From Azomonas macrocytogenes (GTDB taxonomy: Bacteria; Pseudomonadota; Gammaproteobacteria; Pseudomonadales; Pseudomonadaceae), in the NCBI RefSeq assembly GCF_014191985.1, contig NZ_JACHXI010000013.1, positions 49,315 to 113,314 on the forward strand: a stretch of 64,000 nucleotides of DNA. The letters are read 5' to 3'. The notes beneath the pieces are model-generated. The model worked only from the letters and a program-made list of their open reading frames with translations. It did not search any database and was not told where the DNA came from. Position numbers and translations under genes: made by a program. How positions within the stretch are numbered: the first letter of the stretch is position 1; each line of letters begins with the position of its first letter. Shown piece after piece: positions 38,507 through 47,847 of this stretch.

Positions 38507-38660
38507 GAGTGGTCCTTGGTAATTGAATCGAATAGCGGTTTCGGCACGGCCATCGCATTGCAGGATCGCGGCCTTCCCTGTAGGTATCGTCCAGGAGCCC
38601 GGCATGGGCTCAATTGAGTTCGGTCTTTTCGCTCAGGATAAAGCTTTCGAAGACGCCGAG

Positions 38661-39815
38661 TTAATTCCGCTGCAGCGACTCATAGTAGCGTGCCAGATCC
38701 TCCATCTGGATGTCGTTCATACGCTGCGTGCTGTGTTGCATCAGATGGGCGTATTGCGTACCGCCGCGTTGATCGGTGCTGAACAGTTTGAGCTGCGCGG
38801 TGAGGTAGGTGGCGTACTGGCCGGCCAGATCGGGATAGAACGGATTGCGCACCGTAGCGGTCGGGCCGTGGCATTCCAGGCAGGAGGGCGTGCCTTGTTC
38901 GGGGCGTCCCTGTGCCGCCAGGGTGCGGCCGCGGGCGATGGCTTGTTCGTCCCGCGCCGCTTCGGCCGACGGCGGCAGACTGGCGTAGTGCCTGGCCAAG
39001 GCTTGCATGGTCGCCTCGTCCAGTGCGACGGCGACCGGCTGCATGATGCCGCTGTGGCGCTCGCCGCGGGCATAGGCTTGCAGGCTGGCCAGCAGGTAGG
39101 CTTCGCTCTGGCCGGCCAGTTTCGGCACCAGCGGTTCTGTGATGGCCTGATCCGGCAGGCCGGTGTTGCGGCCATTGCCGTCGCTGCCGTGACAGCGAGC
39201 GCAATCGGCCAGCACCGCCTCCTGCGGGCCGGCCATCGCCTGCAAGGGGTTGATAGCGGATTTCGCATCCGTTCCGTTGGCCAGCCAGGCATAGCTCGCC
39301 GGATCGAGCTCTGGCAGCGTGCGCAGGAATGCCACCATCGCCCAGATTTCGTCGTCGCGCTCCTGGGCTGGCCAGGCGGGCATGGCAGTGAACTTGACGC
39401 CATGCTTGACGATCCAGAACAGCTCCTCGGGCTGCCACTCCTTGATGCGCGGCGCCAGCAGGGGCGGTGGCGGGGTCATGTACTGTACCACCAGCGACTG
39501 CGCCTCTCCCGGTGCGCCGTGGCAGGCGGTGCAGGCGCTCGCGTAATGGCCGGCACCCTTGAGCACCAGGGCCGGGTCGTCCAGATCCGGCGCACTGATC
39601 CCCAGCGACTGGGTGCGCACGGCGCTGCGCATGGCGAAGTGCAGGAACCAGTCGGTGATGGGCCAGTGTCCCGAACTGGCGGCGATGGGGATGACCCCCG
39701 ACCAGGCGACCAGCAGGCCACCGATGGCCAGCGCCAGGCCCAGCAGCAGCCAGCGCAAGGCGCGCAGCGGGCCGCTGGCCGGGGTGAGGAATCGCTCAAC
39801 GAAGCGGGGCAGCAT
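38661..39815 (-). CDS. Membrane-anchored tri-haem cytochrome c
   Basis: 384 residues. N-terminal membrane anchor (about 20–42: ALRWLLLGLALAIGGLLVAW), then three haem c sites: CTACH (95–99), CARCH (205–209) and CLECH (312–316), each within a class I-type domain with a downstream Met. It is the last gene of the oxidase operon and overlaps ctaG by 20 bp, so it is the likely electron donor to the neighbouring caa3-type oxidase. Periplasmic side by topology. No single family name fits better than a multi-haem cytochrome c. Confidence 0.88.
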   Translation of the reverse strand: MLPRFVERFLTPASGPLRALRWLLLGLALAIGGLLVAWSGVIPIAASSGHWPITDWFLHFAMRSAVRTQSLGISAPDLDDPALVLKGAGHYASACTACHGAPGEAQSLVVQYMTPPPPLLAPRIKEWQPEELFWIVKHGVKFTAMPAWPAQERDDEIWAMVAFLRTLPELDPASYAWLANGTDAKSAINPLQAMAGPQEAVLADCARCHGSDGNGRNTGLPDQAITEPLVPKLAGQSEAYLLASLQAYARGERHSGIMQPVAVALDEATMQALARHYASLPPSAEAARDEQAIARGRTLAAQGRPEQGTPSCLECHGPTATVRNPFYPDLAGQYATYLTAQLKLFSTDQRGGTQYAHLMQHSTQRMNDIQMEDLARYYESLQRN

Positions 39816-40431
39816 CCGGTTTCTCGCGCAGTAGAGTGGCCAGCAGGTAGAGGCCGCCAGCCAGATAGGTGGAACCGCCGAAGACCAGCATCAGCACACC
39901 GCCGATCTGCTGGTCCTGCAACGGAGTGAGTTCGCCACCGGCCAGTGGCGCATGCGGATACAGGGGCCGGTCGGCCAGGGCCAGCAAAACGCCGAGCAGG
40001 GTCATGTGCATCGAGGTCAGCAACAGCCCGGCAATGCCGGCGGCGCTGCGCTCGCGCATCTGCCGACGTTCACCGCCGAAGGCCGAGAACCACACCAGCA
40101 GGCCGACGGCCAGGTAGCTGGCCTGTTCGAGCAGCAGCATCGGCAGGCTGTGCCGGGCGGCGTGGTGCAGGGCCGGTGCGTGCCAGATCCACACCACCAC
40201 CAGTTCGACGACCGAGGCCGGAACGGGCGCGAACAGGGCCGGCAGCCGGCGCGCCGGGTCGCAACGCCCGCCGGCCAGACCGATGGCGATCAGCGGCGCG
40301 GCAGCGGCCACCACCAGCACATGCATGCCCATATGCGCGGCGAAGGCGTGGCGGGCCAGTCGTGGCAACGGCCCGATCCAGGCCGCGGCGAGCAGCAGCA
40401 GGCCAAGGATGAGGAGCACCCGGCGTGTCAC
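39796..40431 (-). CDS. ctaG: Cytochrome c oxidase assembly factor CtaG (caa3 type)
   Basis: 211 residues, about six membrane helices, with the Caa3_CtaG signatures AFAAHMGMHVLVVAAAAPLIAIG and WIWHAPALHHAA. This Bacillus-type CtaG is needed to assemble CuA/CuB-containing oxidases. The GTG at 40431 overlaps the TGA of the upstream gene (GTGA), so it was preferred to the Met 22 codons upstream, which lies inside that gene. It lies in an operon with oxidase subunits II and I–III. Confidence 0.88.
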   Translation of the reverse strand: MTRRVLLILGLLLLAAAWIGPLPRLARHAFAAHMGMHVLVVAAAAPLIAIGLAGGRCDPARRLPALFAPVPASVVELVVVWIWHAPALHHAARHSLPMLLLEQASYLAVGLLVWFSAFGGERRQMRERSAAGIAGLLLTSMHMTLLGVLLALADRPLYPHAPLAGGELTPLQDQQIGGVLMLVFGGSTYLAGGLYLLATLLREKPDAAPLR

Positions 40432-40829
40432 TGGCAGGTCCCGATGAAGACGACCGACAGCGCGACATAGGCCGTCGCCACGAAGCTCAATCCGCACAGC
40501 AGCAGCGTGGAAAAACCGAGGAAGCGATGACGGTCGCCGGAGCTGGCTTCGCTATGCGTCGAGGAGTCGTCGCCGAAGCTGTGCTGGCGGTAGCCGAACC
40601 AGCCGGTCAGGACGATGCCGGCCAGCGCTACCAGCGTGAGGATGCCGATGATCGACCGCAGCCCGTCCAGCGAGCCATCGCGCCCGACCACCTTGGCGCA
40701 CCAGACGGCAGCGGTGCAGTAGGCGATCAGAAAATGCAGGGCCCAGATTGTCGGCCCGACGGTCAGCAACCACAGGCTGTGCCAGCGTGCCGCCGGCGCC
40801 CGGTCATCGTGTTCATGCGGTTTCGTCAT
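40428..40829 (-). CDS. Small membrane protein of the oxidase operon
   Basis: 133 residues with three predicted membrane helices (about 17–42, 59–82, 100–128) and a short His/Ser/Asp-rich loop. It begins 2 bp after the subunit I–III stop and overlaps ctaG. Position and topology suggest an assembly or subunit IV-like accessory component. No named family is recognised with certainty. Confidence 0.75.
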   Translation of the reverse strand: MTKPHEHDDRAPAARWHSLWLLTVGPTIWALHFLIAYCTAAVWCAKVVGRDGSLDGLRSIIGILTLVALAGIVLTGWFGYRQHSFGDDSSTHSEASSGDRHRFLGFSTLLLCGLSFVATAYVALSVVFIGTCQ

Positions 40830-40831
40830 GC

Positions 40832-43351
40832 TTATGCCACCTCAGGGAATCCGCCGATCACCGCGGCGGTGACCGCCACCGTGATCGCCAGAAAGTGCCA
40901 GTACAGCCCAACGTTCTGCATGTCGATATCGTGCTCGGCGGTCATGCGCCCGGCCAGCCGCCGCGCCAGGCAATACACCTGCATGACCAGCCCCAGGGCG
41001 AGATGCAGCGTCCCCCAGACCACCAGCACCCAGACCGTGGCCGGATAGACGTTGCTGGTCGGCTCCAGGTCACTCAGGTACGGGCCGGCCAGCAGCGCCA
41101 GGGTGCCCCCCAGGGTGAACAGGATGGCCAGGGTCAGCGCCAGGTAGAAACCGTGCGCTCGATCCTGCCGGTTGTAGCGCCTGGCCAGCAGCGTCAGGCC
41201 CCAGGCCGCGAGTACCAACGCCGCCGAAAGAACCGGCCAGAATAGCCCGGGGCCGGGTGCCGGATTGGGCGGGAAGTCTGTATGCACGGTCCAGAAAAAG
41301 AAGTAGCCAAAGACCAGACTGGCGAAGGCGGTCATGTCGGCGACCATGGTGATGAACATCGCCCACCAGCCGACCGAGGCCGAACCGGAGGCATAGAGCG
41401 GTACGCTGACGCCGAGACCAATGTCCTTGTTGGGCTTTTCCGGGATCACGGCAGTGTCGGTCCATAGCCAGATGAGAATAGTGACGAAGGCCAGGGCGGC
41501 ACTGATAAGGGCCACGGTGTACCAGGCGTAGGTCGCGAAGATGAACAGGCCGCCCGTGAAGACCGCCGCCCAGAAACTCTTGAAAGTAGAATTGGGCACG
41601 CGCAGGCATTGGGCCGGTCGAGCATCGATGGTGCTGGTGATCAGCGTCTCGCGTTTGCCTTCCTCGGCATCGGGCAGGTAGCAGCGTCCCTCGTCGACAT
41701 CGCGCATCAGATTGGGCTGGTCCCACAAGGGATAGCGGCTTTTGATCAAGGGAATCGAACGAACGCCCCAGGATTTGGCCGGCATCTCGCCCAACCATTC
41801 CAGCGTACCGGCGTTCCAGGGATTGCGTGGCGAATACGGCTGGTTTCTGCGGGGGCGCAGGGTATCGTAGAACAGCAAGGCCAGGCCGCTGGCGAAAATG
41901 AAGGCACCGATGCTCGACACCAGATTAAGCGTGTCGAAGCCGATTCCCGCGGCATAGGTGTAGACCCGTCGCGGCATCCCCAGCAGGCCGGTGAAATGCA
42001 TGGGCAGAAAGGCGATGTTGAAACCGATGAACATTACCCAGAAAACAATGCGGCCAAGGCGCTCCGACAACTGCTTGCCGACCACCATGGGGTAGAAGTA
42101 GTAGATACCCGCCGCCACCGGAAACAGCATGCCGCCGATCAACACATAGTGCAGGTGCGCGACGATGAAATAGCTGTCGTGGGCCTGGAAATCGAAGGGA
42201 GCGATGGCCACCATCACCCCGGTCAGCCCGCCCAGGATGAAGATCGCCAGCGCGCCGGAAACGAACAGCATCGGCACCGAGGGGGCGAAGCGCCCGGCCA
42301 GGATGGTGGCGAGGAAGCAGAAAATCTGCACCCCTGTAGGAATCGCCACCGCTTCCGAAGCAGCCGAAAAGAAGGCCAGCGAGATCGCCGGCATGCCGGT
42401 GGTGAACATGTGGTGCACCCACAGGCCGAAGCTCAGAAAGCCGGTGCCGACCGCCGCCAGCACGATCCAGCCGTAGCCGACGATGGGGCGCTGGGCTGCG
42501 GTCGGGACGATCATCGCCACCAGGGCGATGGCTGGTAGGAAAATGATGTAGACCTCGGGATGGCCGAAGATCCAGAACAGATGCTGCCAAAGCAGCGGAT
42601 CGCCACCGCGGGTCGAGTCGAAGAACGGCCAGTCGAAGGCTCGCTCCAGCTCGAACAGCAGATCGCCGGCGATCAGCGGCGGAAAGGCGAACAGAATCAT
42701 TCCGCCCACCACCAGGATGTACCAGGCGTACAACGGCATCAGATTGATACGCATGCCCGGCGGGCGCGTCTTCAGCACCCCGACGATGAGTTCGACGGCG
42801 GCGGCGATCGAGGCAATCTCGATGAACGACAGTCCCAGCAACCAGATATCGGAGCCCAGGCCATCCTGATAAGCGGTGGTCAGCGGCGGATACATGAACC
42901 AGCCGCCCGCCGGCGCCACGCCGAAGAACAGCGACCCGCAGACGAACACGCCACCGATCAGAAAGCACCAGAAACCATAGGCGGACAGGCGCGGGAAGGG
43001 CAGGTCGCGGGCACCCAGCATCTGCGGCAGGATCAGGATCGAGAATGCCTCGAAGATCGGCACGGCGAACAGGAACATCATCACCGAGCCATGCATGGTC
43101 ATGACTTGGTTGTAGGTCTGCGCCGACAGAAAATCGTTTTCTGGAACCGCCAGTTGCGTGCGCATCAGCAAGGCCAGCACGACGGCGAACAGGAAGAAGG
43201 CGAACGTCACGACGGTGTACCAGCGGCCCACCTCGGTATTGTTCACCGCCGACCAGTAGCGCCAGCCCGGCGGCGAATTCCAGATCCTGGTGAGTCTGGC
43301 TTCCTGGCCGGCGGTGATCTCGGCTCGGTTGTCTTGTACGCTATCGGTCAT
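40832..43351 (-). CDS. ctaD: Cytochrome c oxidase, fused subunits I and III
   Basis: 839 residues. The subunit I part (1 to about 560) has the haem and copper ligands: H87 (TMHG), H264 with Tyr268 in GHPEVY, H313/H314 (VHHMF), and H399/H401 (AHLHY). Glu266 in GHPEV places it among the A1-type proton-pumping oxidases. After a hydrophilic linker (to about 600) comes a subunit III domain (WWAMFITMVADMTAFASLVFGYFFFW; WGTLHLALGLVMQ). Such fusions are known in caa3/CtaDE-type oxidases. Located in the inner membrane, it reduces O2 with electrons from cytochrome c. Its start overlaps the subunit II stop (ATGA). Confidence 0.93.
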   Translation of the reverse strand: MTDSVQDNRAEITAGQEARLTRIWNSPPGWRYWSAVNNTEVGRWYTVVTFAFFLFAVVLALLMRTQLAVPENDFLSAQTYNQVMTMHGSVMMFLFAVPIFEAFSILILPQMLGARDLPFPRLSAYGFWCFLIGGVFVCGSLFFGVAPAGGWFMYPPLTTAYQDGLGSDIWLLGLSFIEIASIAAAVELIVGVLKTRPPGMRINLMPLYAWYILVVGGMILFAFPPLIAGDLLFELERAFDWPFFDSTRGGDPLLWQHLFWIFGHPEVYIIFLPAIALVAMIVPTAAQRPIVGYGWIVLAAVGTGFLSFGLWVHHMFTTGMPAISLAFFSAASEAVAIPTGVQIFCFLATILAGRFAPSVPMLFVSGALAIFILGGLTGVMVAIAPFDFQAHDSYFIVAHLHYVLIGGMLFPVAAGIYYFYPMVVGKQLSERLGRIVFWVMFIGFNIAFLPMHFTGLLGMPRRVYTYAAGIGFDTLNLVSSIGAFIFASGLALLFYDTLRPRRNQPYSPRNPWNAGTLEWLGEMPAKSWGVRSIPLIKSRYPLWDQPNLMRDVDEGRCYLPDAEEGKRETLITSTIDARPAQCLRVPNSTFKSFWAAVFTGGLFIFATYAWYTVALISAALAFVTILIWLWTDTAVIPEKPNKDIGLGVSVPLYASGSASVGWWAMFITMVADMTAFASLVFGYFFFWTVHTDFPPNPAPGPGLFWPVLSAALVLAAWGLTLLARRYNRQDRAHGFYLALTLAILFTLGGTLALLAGPYLSDLEPTSNVYPATVWVLVVWGTLHLALGLVMQVYCLARRLAGRMTAEHDIDMQNVGLYWHFLAITVAVTAAVIGGFPEVA

Positions 43352-44358
43352 TCGAGTTCGCTCAGGTAGCGGGCCATCGCGGCCAACTGGTCCGCGGGAA
43401 GCATGCCGAAGGCGGGCATGCGGACATCCGGCTTGAGCTGGTCGGTATGGCCGATCCAGCGGGAAAACGTCTCGGCATTGGTGGGCAGCGTGCCAGCACC
43501 GAGGCTCAGGCGACTGCCAGCATGGGTAAGGTCCGGCCCTACCTGGCCCCTGGCCTCCGTGCCGCGGACGCTATGGCAGGCGCCACAGCCGTTGGCCAGA
43601 AACGCCTGCAAGCCTTGTTGCGCCGTCGCGTCTTGCGGTGGCTTGGCGGGCGCGGCCTGGCGTTCGAGCCATTCGGCGAAGGCTGCTTTTTCCATCACTA
43701 CCACATCGAATTTCATCAGCGCATGGGCGCTGCCGCAGTATTCGGCGCAGGCGCCGAGATAGGTGCCGGGCTTGGTGGGTTCGAGGATCATCTGGGTCGT
43801 GCGGCCTGGAATCATGTCGACCTTGCCGCCCAGCGAAGGAATCCAGAAGGCATGGATCACATCCGGGCTGGACAGCTCGAAGGCGACGCGCTCGCCCACC
43901 GGCAGGCGGATTTCGTTGGCCAGCTCCACCATCGAGCCATCTTCACGCGCATACCGCACACGCCACCACCACTGCTCGCCGGAAACGGCGATCTTCAGTG
44001 TCGTGCCGGAAAAGTCCCGCAATTGCGCCATGAGGATCAGCCCGTAGACCAGCAGTGCCGCCAGCACCACGGTCGGGAAGATGATGCCGCCGCCGAGGAT
44101 CAGCCAGCGGGTTCTCCGAACCGAGTGCTCCTTGTGGCGGCGAATATGGGTGGCATAGATGAAAAGCCCCATCACGACCAGCCAGATCAGAATCCCCCCG
44201 CCGGTCATCCACCAGAACAGCGCCGCGACTCGCTCGGCTTCAATGCCGGCCGGTTGCAGCGCCGATTGTGGGCCGTTGCAGCCGCTGAGCAGCGGAAACA
44301 GGAGGATGGCCGGGCGGGAACTTCGCCACATTGCACGGAGTTGGAGTAGGCGGGTCAC
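43348..44358 (-). CDS. ctaC: Cytochrome c oxidase subunit II with fused cytochrome c
   Basis: 336 residues. Lipoprotein signal with lipobox LSGC (Cys27), two membrane helices (about 45–70, 85–112) and a CuA cupredoxin domain. The ligands are H169, C204, E206, C208, H212 and M215 in the CAEYCGSAHALM region. A C-terminal cytochrome c domain has CGACH (258–262) and a distal Met in MPAFGM. This fused haem defines a caa3-type enzyme. First gene of the operon; promoter expected in the 390-bp gap upstream. Confidence 0.93.
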   Translation of the reverse strand: MTRLLQLRAMWRSSRPAILLFPLLSGCNGPQSALQPAGIEAERVAALFWWMTGGGILIWLVVMGLFIYATHIRRHKEHSVRRTRWLILGGGIIFPTVVLAALLVYGLILMAQLRDFSGTTLKIAVSGEQWWWRVRYAREDGSMVELANEIRLPVGERVAFELSSPDVIHAFWIPSLGGKVDMIPGRTTQMILEPTKPGTYLGACAEYCGSAHALMKFDVVVMEKAAFAEWLERQAAPAKPPQDATAQQGLQAFLANGCGACHSVRGTEARGQVGPDLTHAGSRLSLGAGTLPTNAETFSRWIGHTDQLKPDVRMPAFGMLPADQLAAMARYLSELE

Positions 44359-44617
44359 GGGAAGGGTTGCAGTCCTCGATATAGTTAATGTCTGGACTGT
44401 TCATATGCCGAAAAAGTTGAGCCGAATTTATCCTTACTTACAAAACTTTCGAGCACTGCCTGATTAGTGCCTTACCTGACAGCAACACCCACAGTCTTGC
44501 TAACCCTGTCAAAAATTACCCATCGGATTGTTATATGCATTCAGCGCAGTGAGGAATCTGCCACGTTAACAATTAGAAATGTTAACTCGGTTGTAGATAT
44601 GTATGTATATGGCATCA

Positions 44618-44636
44618 AATGAGATTGCATATCATT
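44618..44636. promoter_or_regulatory. Candidate Fur operator
   Basis: The imperfect inverted repeat AATGAGATTGCATATCATT sits about 110 bp upstream of a siderophore receptor, in the AT-rich 44359–44747 gap that separates it from the divergent oxidase operon. A fit to the Fur consensus is partial (11 of 19 in the best frame). Context makes it plausible. Confidence 0.45.
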
Positions 44637-44747
44637 TGAATATGCAGGCTTGTCGCTTTTCGGGTGCGTATATCTGGACTGCCCTATGGGTAACGTCCAG
44701 GCCTGGTAAAGCCTTGCTATATGCCCGCTTTACAACTGGAGAGATTT

Positions 44748-47051
44748 ATGAGCATTGGATATAAAAAGAAAATCAGCGAGAAGCCTCCATACCCAGCCTT
44801 CGCGTCAGCCATCAGCCTGGCCATGGTGTCCTGGGTTGACACGAGTCTGGCTGAAACCAGTGGCACCGACTCGAACCGGGTTCTGCTGGACAACCTGACC
44901 ATCAGCGGGGAGCAGGCCCGGGGCTACAAGGTCGACCACATGTCCTCGCCCAAGCAGACCGCGCCATTGCTGGATACGCCACAAACCATCAATGTCATTC
45001 CCGAAACCCTGTACCGGGAACAGGCAGCGCGCACCCTGACCGAAGTCCTGAAGAACACCCCTGGAATCAGCTTCAATGCCGGCGAGAACGGTTTCGCTAC
45101 CAGCTCCAACAACTTCCAGATGCGCGGCTTCGATACCAGCGGTAACATCTTCATCAACGGCTCGCGCGACTCCGGCAGCTACACGCGGGACGTGTTCAAC
45201 GTCGAGCAGGTCGAGGTCGTCAAGGGGCCGGCCGCGGACAACGGCCGTGGCGGCGCCGGCGGCTATATCAACATGGTGACCAAGGTACCGACCCTGGACA
45301 GTTTCATCGGTGGTGTCGTCAACTACGGTTTCGATCAATACCGTTCCGAGGACCGCAAGCGCGCCACTCTGGATATCAACCAGGCACTCACCAGCCACAC
45401 CGCCGCGCGCCTGAACCTGATGCTGGAAAACAGCGGGATACCCGGCCGTGAGCATACCGAGAAAAACGGCTGGGGCCTGGCGCCCTCGCTGGCTTTGGGC
45501 CTTGGTACCAAGACCCGGGCCATCTTCGCTTTCGACTACGTGGAACAGAACGACCGGCCCGACTGGGGCGTGCCCGGCGCTACGGTACGCTACATGGATC
45601 GGCATCACCCCAGCGCCGGCAGCGGTGATCGCGACGAGTTCTACGGCCTGGACTCCGACTACGACGACACCACCAGCTACTCCATCATGACCCGTTTCGA
45701 GCATGACCTGTCGGACAGCCTGAATCTCAGCAACCAGACCCGCTGGTCGCGGGTCAGTCGCGACGCCCGCTACACCATACCGACCGGTTACGTTCCGGCC
45801 ACCCGCCAGGCCACCACGCAGACCCAGTTCTACGATCGGGACAACTACACCTTCAGCAACCTGACCAATCTGTCGGCGCGCTTTCTCACCGGCTCGGTGA
45901 AACACAACCTGGCCGCCGGCCTCGAATTCACCCTGGAGAAATCGGAGTCCAACGGCTATCCCACGGTGAATGGCGGCAACACGACCATCAATGAGCCTGA
46001 TCGCAACCGGCCTAGCCTCGCCACGCCGCCGAAGGCCAACGACAGCAAGGTCAAGATCGACACGGTGGCGCTGTATGCCTATGACACCGCCGAATTCAAC
46101 GAGCACTGGCAACTCACCGGTGGCGTGCGCCTAGAGAACTATCGGGTGAGGATCGACAGCAAGCTGGCGAACGGCACGCGCATGGATGTCGATGGCTACG
46201 ACAACTCCGAATTCACCCTGGGCGGCAAACTGGGTGTTGTCTACAAGCCGGCCAAGAACGGCAGCATCTACGCCGCCTTCGGGGTTTCGCACCAGCCGCC
46301 GGGGTCCTATCTGTCCAACCCGGATATTTCCCGTCCGGATGCCAACGTATTCCCCGGTTTCGTCGAAGGCGCCGACCCGGTCGTGTCGTATAACTACGAA
46401 ATCGGCACCAAATGGGATCTCTTCAAGGATCGCTTGTCCACCACGGCAGCCCTGTTCTATACGGAAAAGAAAGATGTACCGATCACCGGTCGCGACCTGG
46501 GCGAGACCCGGGATACCCAAAAGGGCGACGGCAAGCAGGTCGTCTATGGCCTCGAACTGAGTGCGACCGGCAAGGTGACCGACAACTGGAATGTCTTTGG
46601 CGGCCTCATGCTGATGCAAAGCGAGCGCCGTCACAGTGCTCGCATGGATCGGGTGCGCCGTAACGCCAACTCCGCCGATTACGGCACTCACACACGCACC
46701 GACGGCGATGACCTGGCTTTCACGCCGGAAGTCACCGCCAACCTGTGGACCACCTATCGCTTGCCTTTTGGAGTAACCATCGGCGGCGGTTTGCAGCATG
46801 TCGGCTCGTCCTACCTGGGGCGCCCGGACGACGCCAACCGCATCGTTGCCAACGGCCTGTACGGTAAGCTGCCCAGCTACACCATCTATAACCTGATGGC
46901 TTCGTACGATATCTCCCCGAATATCGGCCTACGCCTGAACATCGACAATCTGACCAACGAAGAATACCCGGCCTCCGCCAACTGGAACGGAACACGCGTG
47001 GCCTGGGGACCGCCCCGTGTCACTCAGATCAGCACCGACTTCAAGTTCTAG
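44748..47051 (+). CDS. TonB-dependent catecholate siderophore receptor (Fiu/PiuA-like)
   Basis: 767 residues from the ATG at 44748, which follows a CTGGAGAG ribosome site. It has a signal region at about 10–35, a plug domain (TPQTINVIPETLYREQAARTL; QMRGFDTSGNIFINGSRDSG; VEVVKGPAADNGRGGAGGYINMVTK) and a 22-strand barrel ending in the receptor C-terminus …TQISTDFKF. Of the Fiu/PiuA type that takes up monocatechol siderophores and their degradation products. It is followed by a PiuC-like gene, the standard partner. A terminator-like hairpin lies between the two. Confidence 0.92.
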   Translation: MSIGYKKKISEKPPYPAFASAISLAMVSWVDTSLAETSGTDSNRVLLDNLTISGEQARGYKVDHMSSPKQTAPLLDTPQTINVIPETLYREQAARTLTEVLKNTPGISFNAGENGFATSSNNFQMRGFDTSGNIFINGSRDSGSYTRDVFNVEQVEVVKGPAADNGRGGAGGYINMVTKVPTLDSFIGGVVNYGFDQYRSEDRKRATLDINQALTSHTAARLNLMLENSGIPGREHTEKNGWGLAPSLALGLGTKTRAIFAFDYVEQNDRPDWGVPGATVRYMDRHHPSAGSGDRDEFYGLDSDYDDTTSYSIMTRFEHDLSDSLNLSNQTRWSRVSRDARYTIPTGYVPATRQATTQTQFYDRDNYTFSNLTNLSARFLTGSVKHNLAAGLEFTLEKSESNGYPTVNGGNTTINEPDRNRPSLATPPKANDSKVKIDTVALYAYDTAEFNEHWQLTGGVRLENYRVRIDSKLANGTRMDVDGYDNSEFTLGGKLGVVYKPAKNGSIYAAFGVSHQPPGSYLSNPDISRPDANVFPGFVEGADPVVSYNYEIGTKWDLFKDRLSTTAALFYTEKKDVPITGRDLGETRDTQKGDGKQVVYGLELSATGKVTDNWNVFGGLMLMQSERRHSARMDRVRRNANSADYGTHTRTDGDDLAFTPEVTANLWTTYRLPFGVTIGGGLQHVGSSYLGRPDDANRIVANGLYGKLPSYTIYNLMASYDISPNIGLRLNIDNLTNEEYPASANWNGTRVAWGPPRVTQISTDFKF

Positions 47052-47075
47052 ATCGGCCTTCGAGGCTTTCACGAC

Positions 47076-47102
47076 AACCCGGGAGTCTTATTTCCCCGGG
47101 TT
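47076..47102 (+). terminator. Hairpin between the receptor and the piuC-like gene
   Basis: AACCCGGG…CCCGGGTT followed by TCC forms an 8-bp stem, 24 bp after the receptor stop and about 50 bp before the next start. It may attenuate rather than fully stop transcription, since the downstream genes form a known functional unit with the receptor. Confidence 0.55.
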
Positions 47103-47154
47103 TCCGTTTCCGGTGGATTACTCTACCGAACCCTACCCATGAAGGTATTCGACA

Positions 47155-47835
47155 ATGATGCTGGCAATTCCCGACGTCCTGTCAGCGGAGCAGGTGCGCC
47201 AATGCCGTGAAGCGCTGGAGCGGGCAACCTGGCACGATGGCCGACACACGGCCGGGCATATGGCGATTCACGTCAAGGCCAATCTACAACTGGCTCAGGA
47301 CGATCCGCTGGCCACGCAACTGGGCGAATTCATCCTCGAACGTCTCAGCGCTACCCCACGCTTCCTGGCTGCGGCCCTGCCACTGAAGGTGCTGCCGCCG
47401 CGCTTCAATTGCTATACCGGAGGCGGCGCCTACGGCAACCACACCGACAATGCCATTTTCACCTTGCCGGGCACGTCCCTGCGTATTCGCAGCGACCTCT
47501 CGGCCACCCTGTTTTTCTGCGACCCGGACGCTTACGATGGCGGCGAACTGGTCATCGAGGACACCTACGGCAGCCAGCGCGTCAAACTGCCTGCCGGGCA
47601 CATGGCCCTTTATCCCAGCACCAGCCTGCACCAGGTGACTCCCGTTACTCGCGGCGCCCGTCTGGCAGCCTTCTTCTGGATCCAGAGCCTGGTGCGCGAA
47701 GACCACCAGCGCGCCATGCTGCTGGAGCTGGATGATGCCATTCAGAGCCTGGCCACAGATGTGCCGGAAAACCCGGCGCTGGCCCGCCTGACCGGGGTCT
47801 ACCACAACCTGTTACGGCATTGGGCCGATACCTGA
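47155..47835 (+). CDS. piuC: PiuC-like Fe(II)/2-oxoglutarate dioxygenase (PKHD-type)
   Basis: 226 residues. The double-stranded beta-helix ligands are visible: His and Asp in GNHTDNAIF, the distal His in [10 protein letters not shown], and the 2-oxoglutarate Arg in [12 protein letters not shown]. PiuC/YbiX proteins are co-expressed with Fiu/PiuA receptors under iron starvation. The substrate is unknown; a role in siderophore or peptide modification is inferred. It starts MMLAIPDVL at 47155 or one codon later. It is 12 bp from the next gene. Confidence 0.92.
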   Translation: MMLAIPDVLSAEQVRQCREALERATWHDGRHTAGHMAIHVKANLQLAQDDPLATQLGEFILERLSATPRFLAAALPLKVLPPRFNCYTGGGAYGNHTDNAIFTLPGTSLRIRSDLSATLFFCDPDAYDGGELVIEDTYGSQRVKLPAGHMALYPSTSLHQVTPVTRGARLAAFFWIQSLVREDHQRAMLLELDDAIQSLATDVPENPALARLTGVYHNLLRHWADT

Positions 47836-47847
47836 GACGCGAAACCG

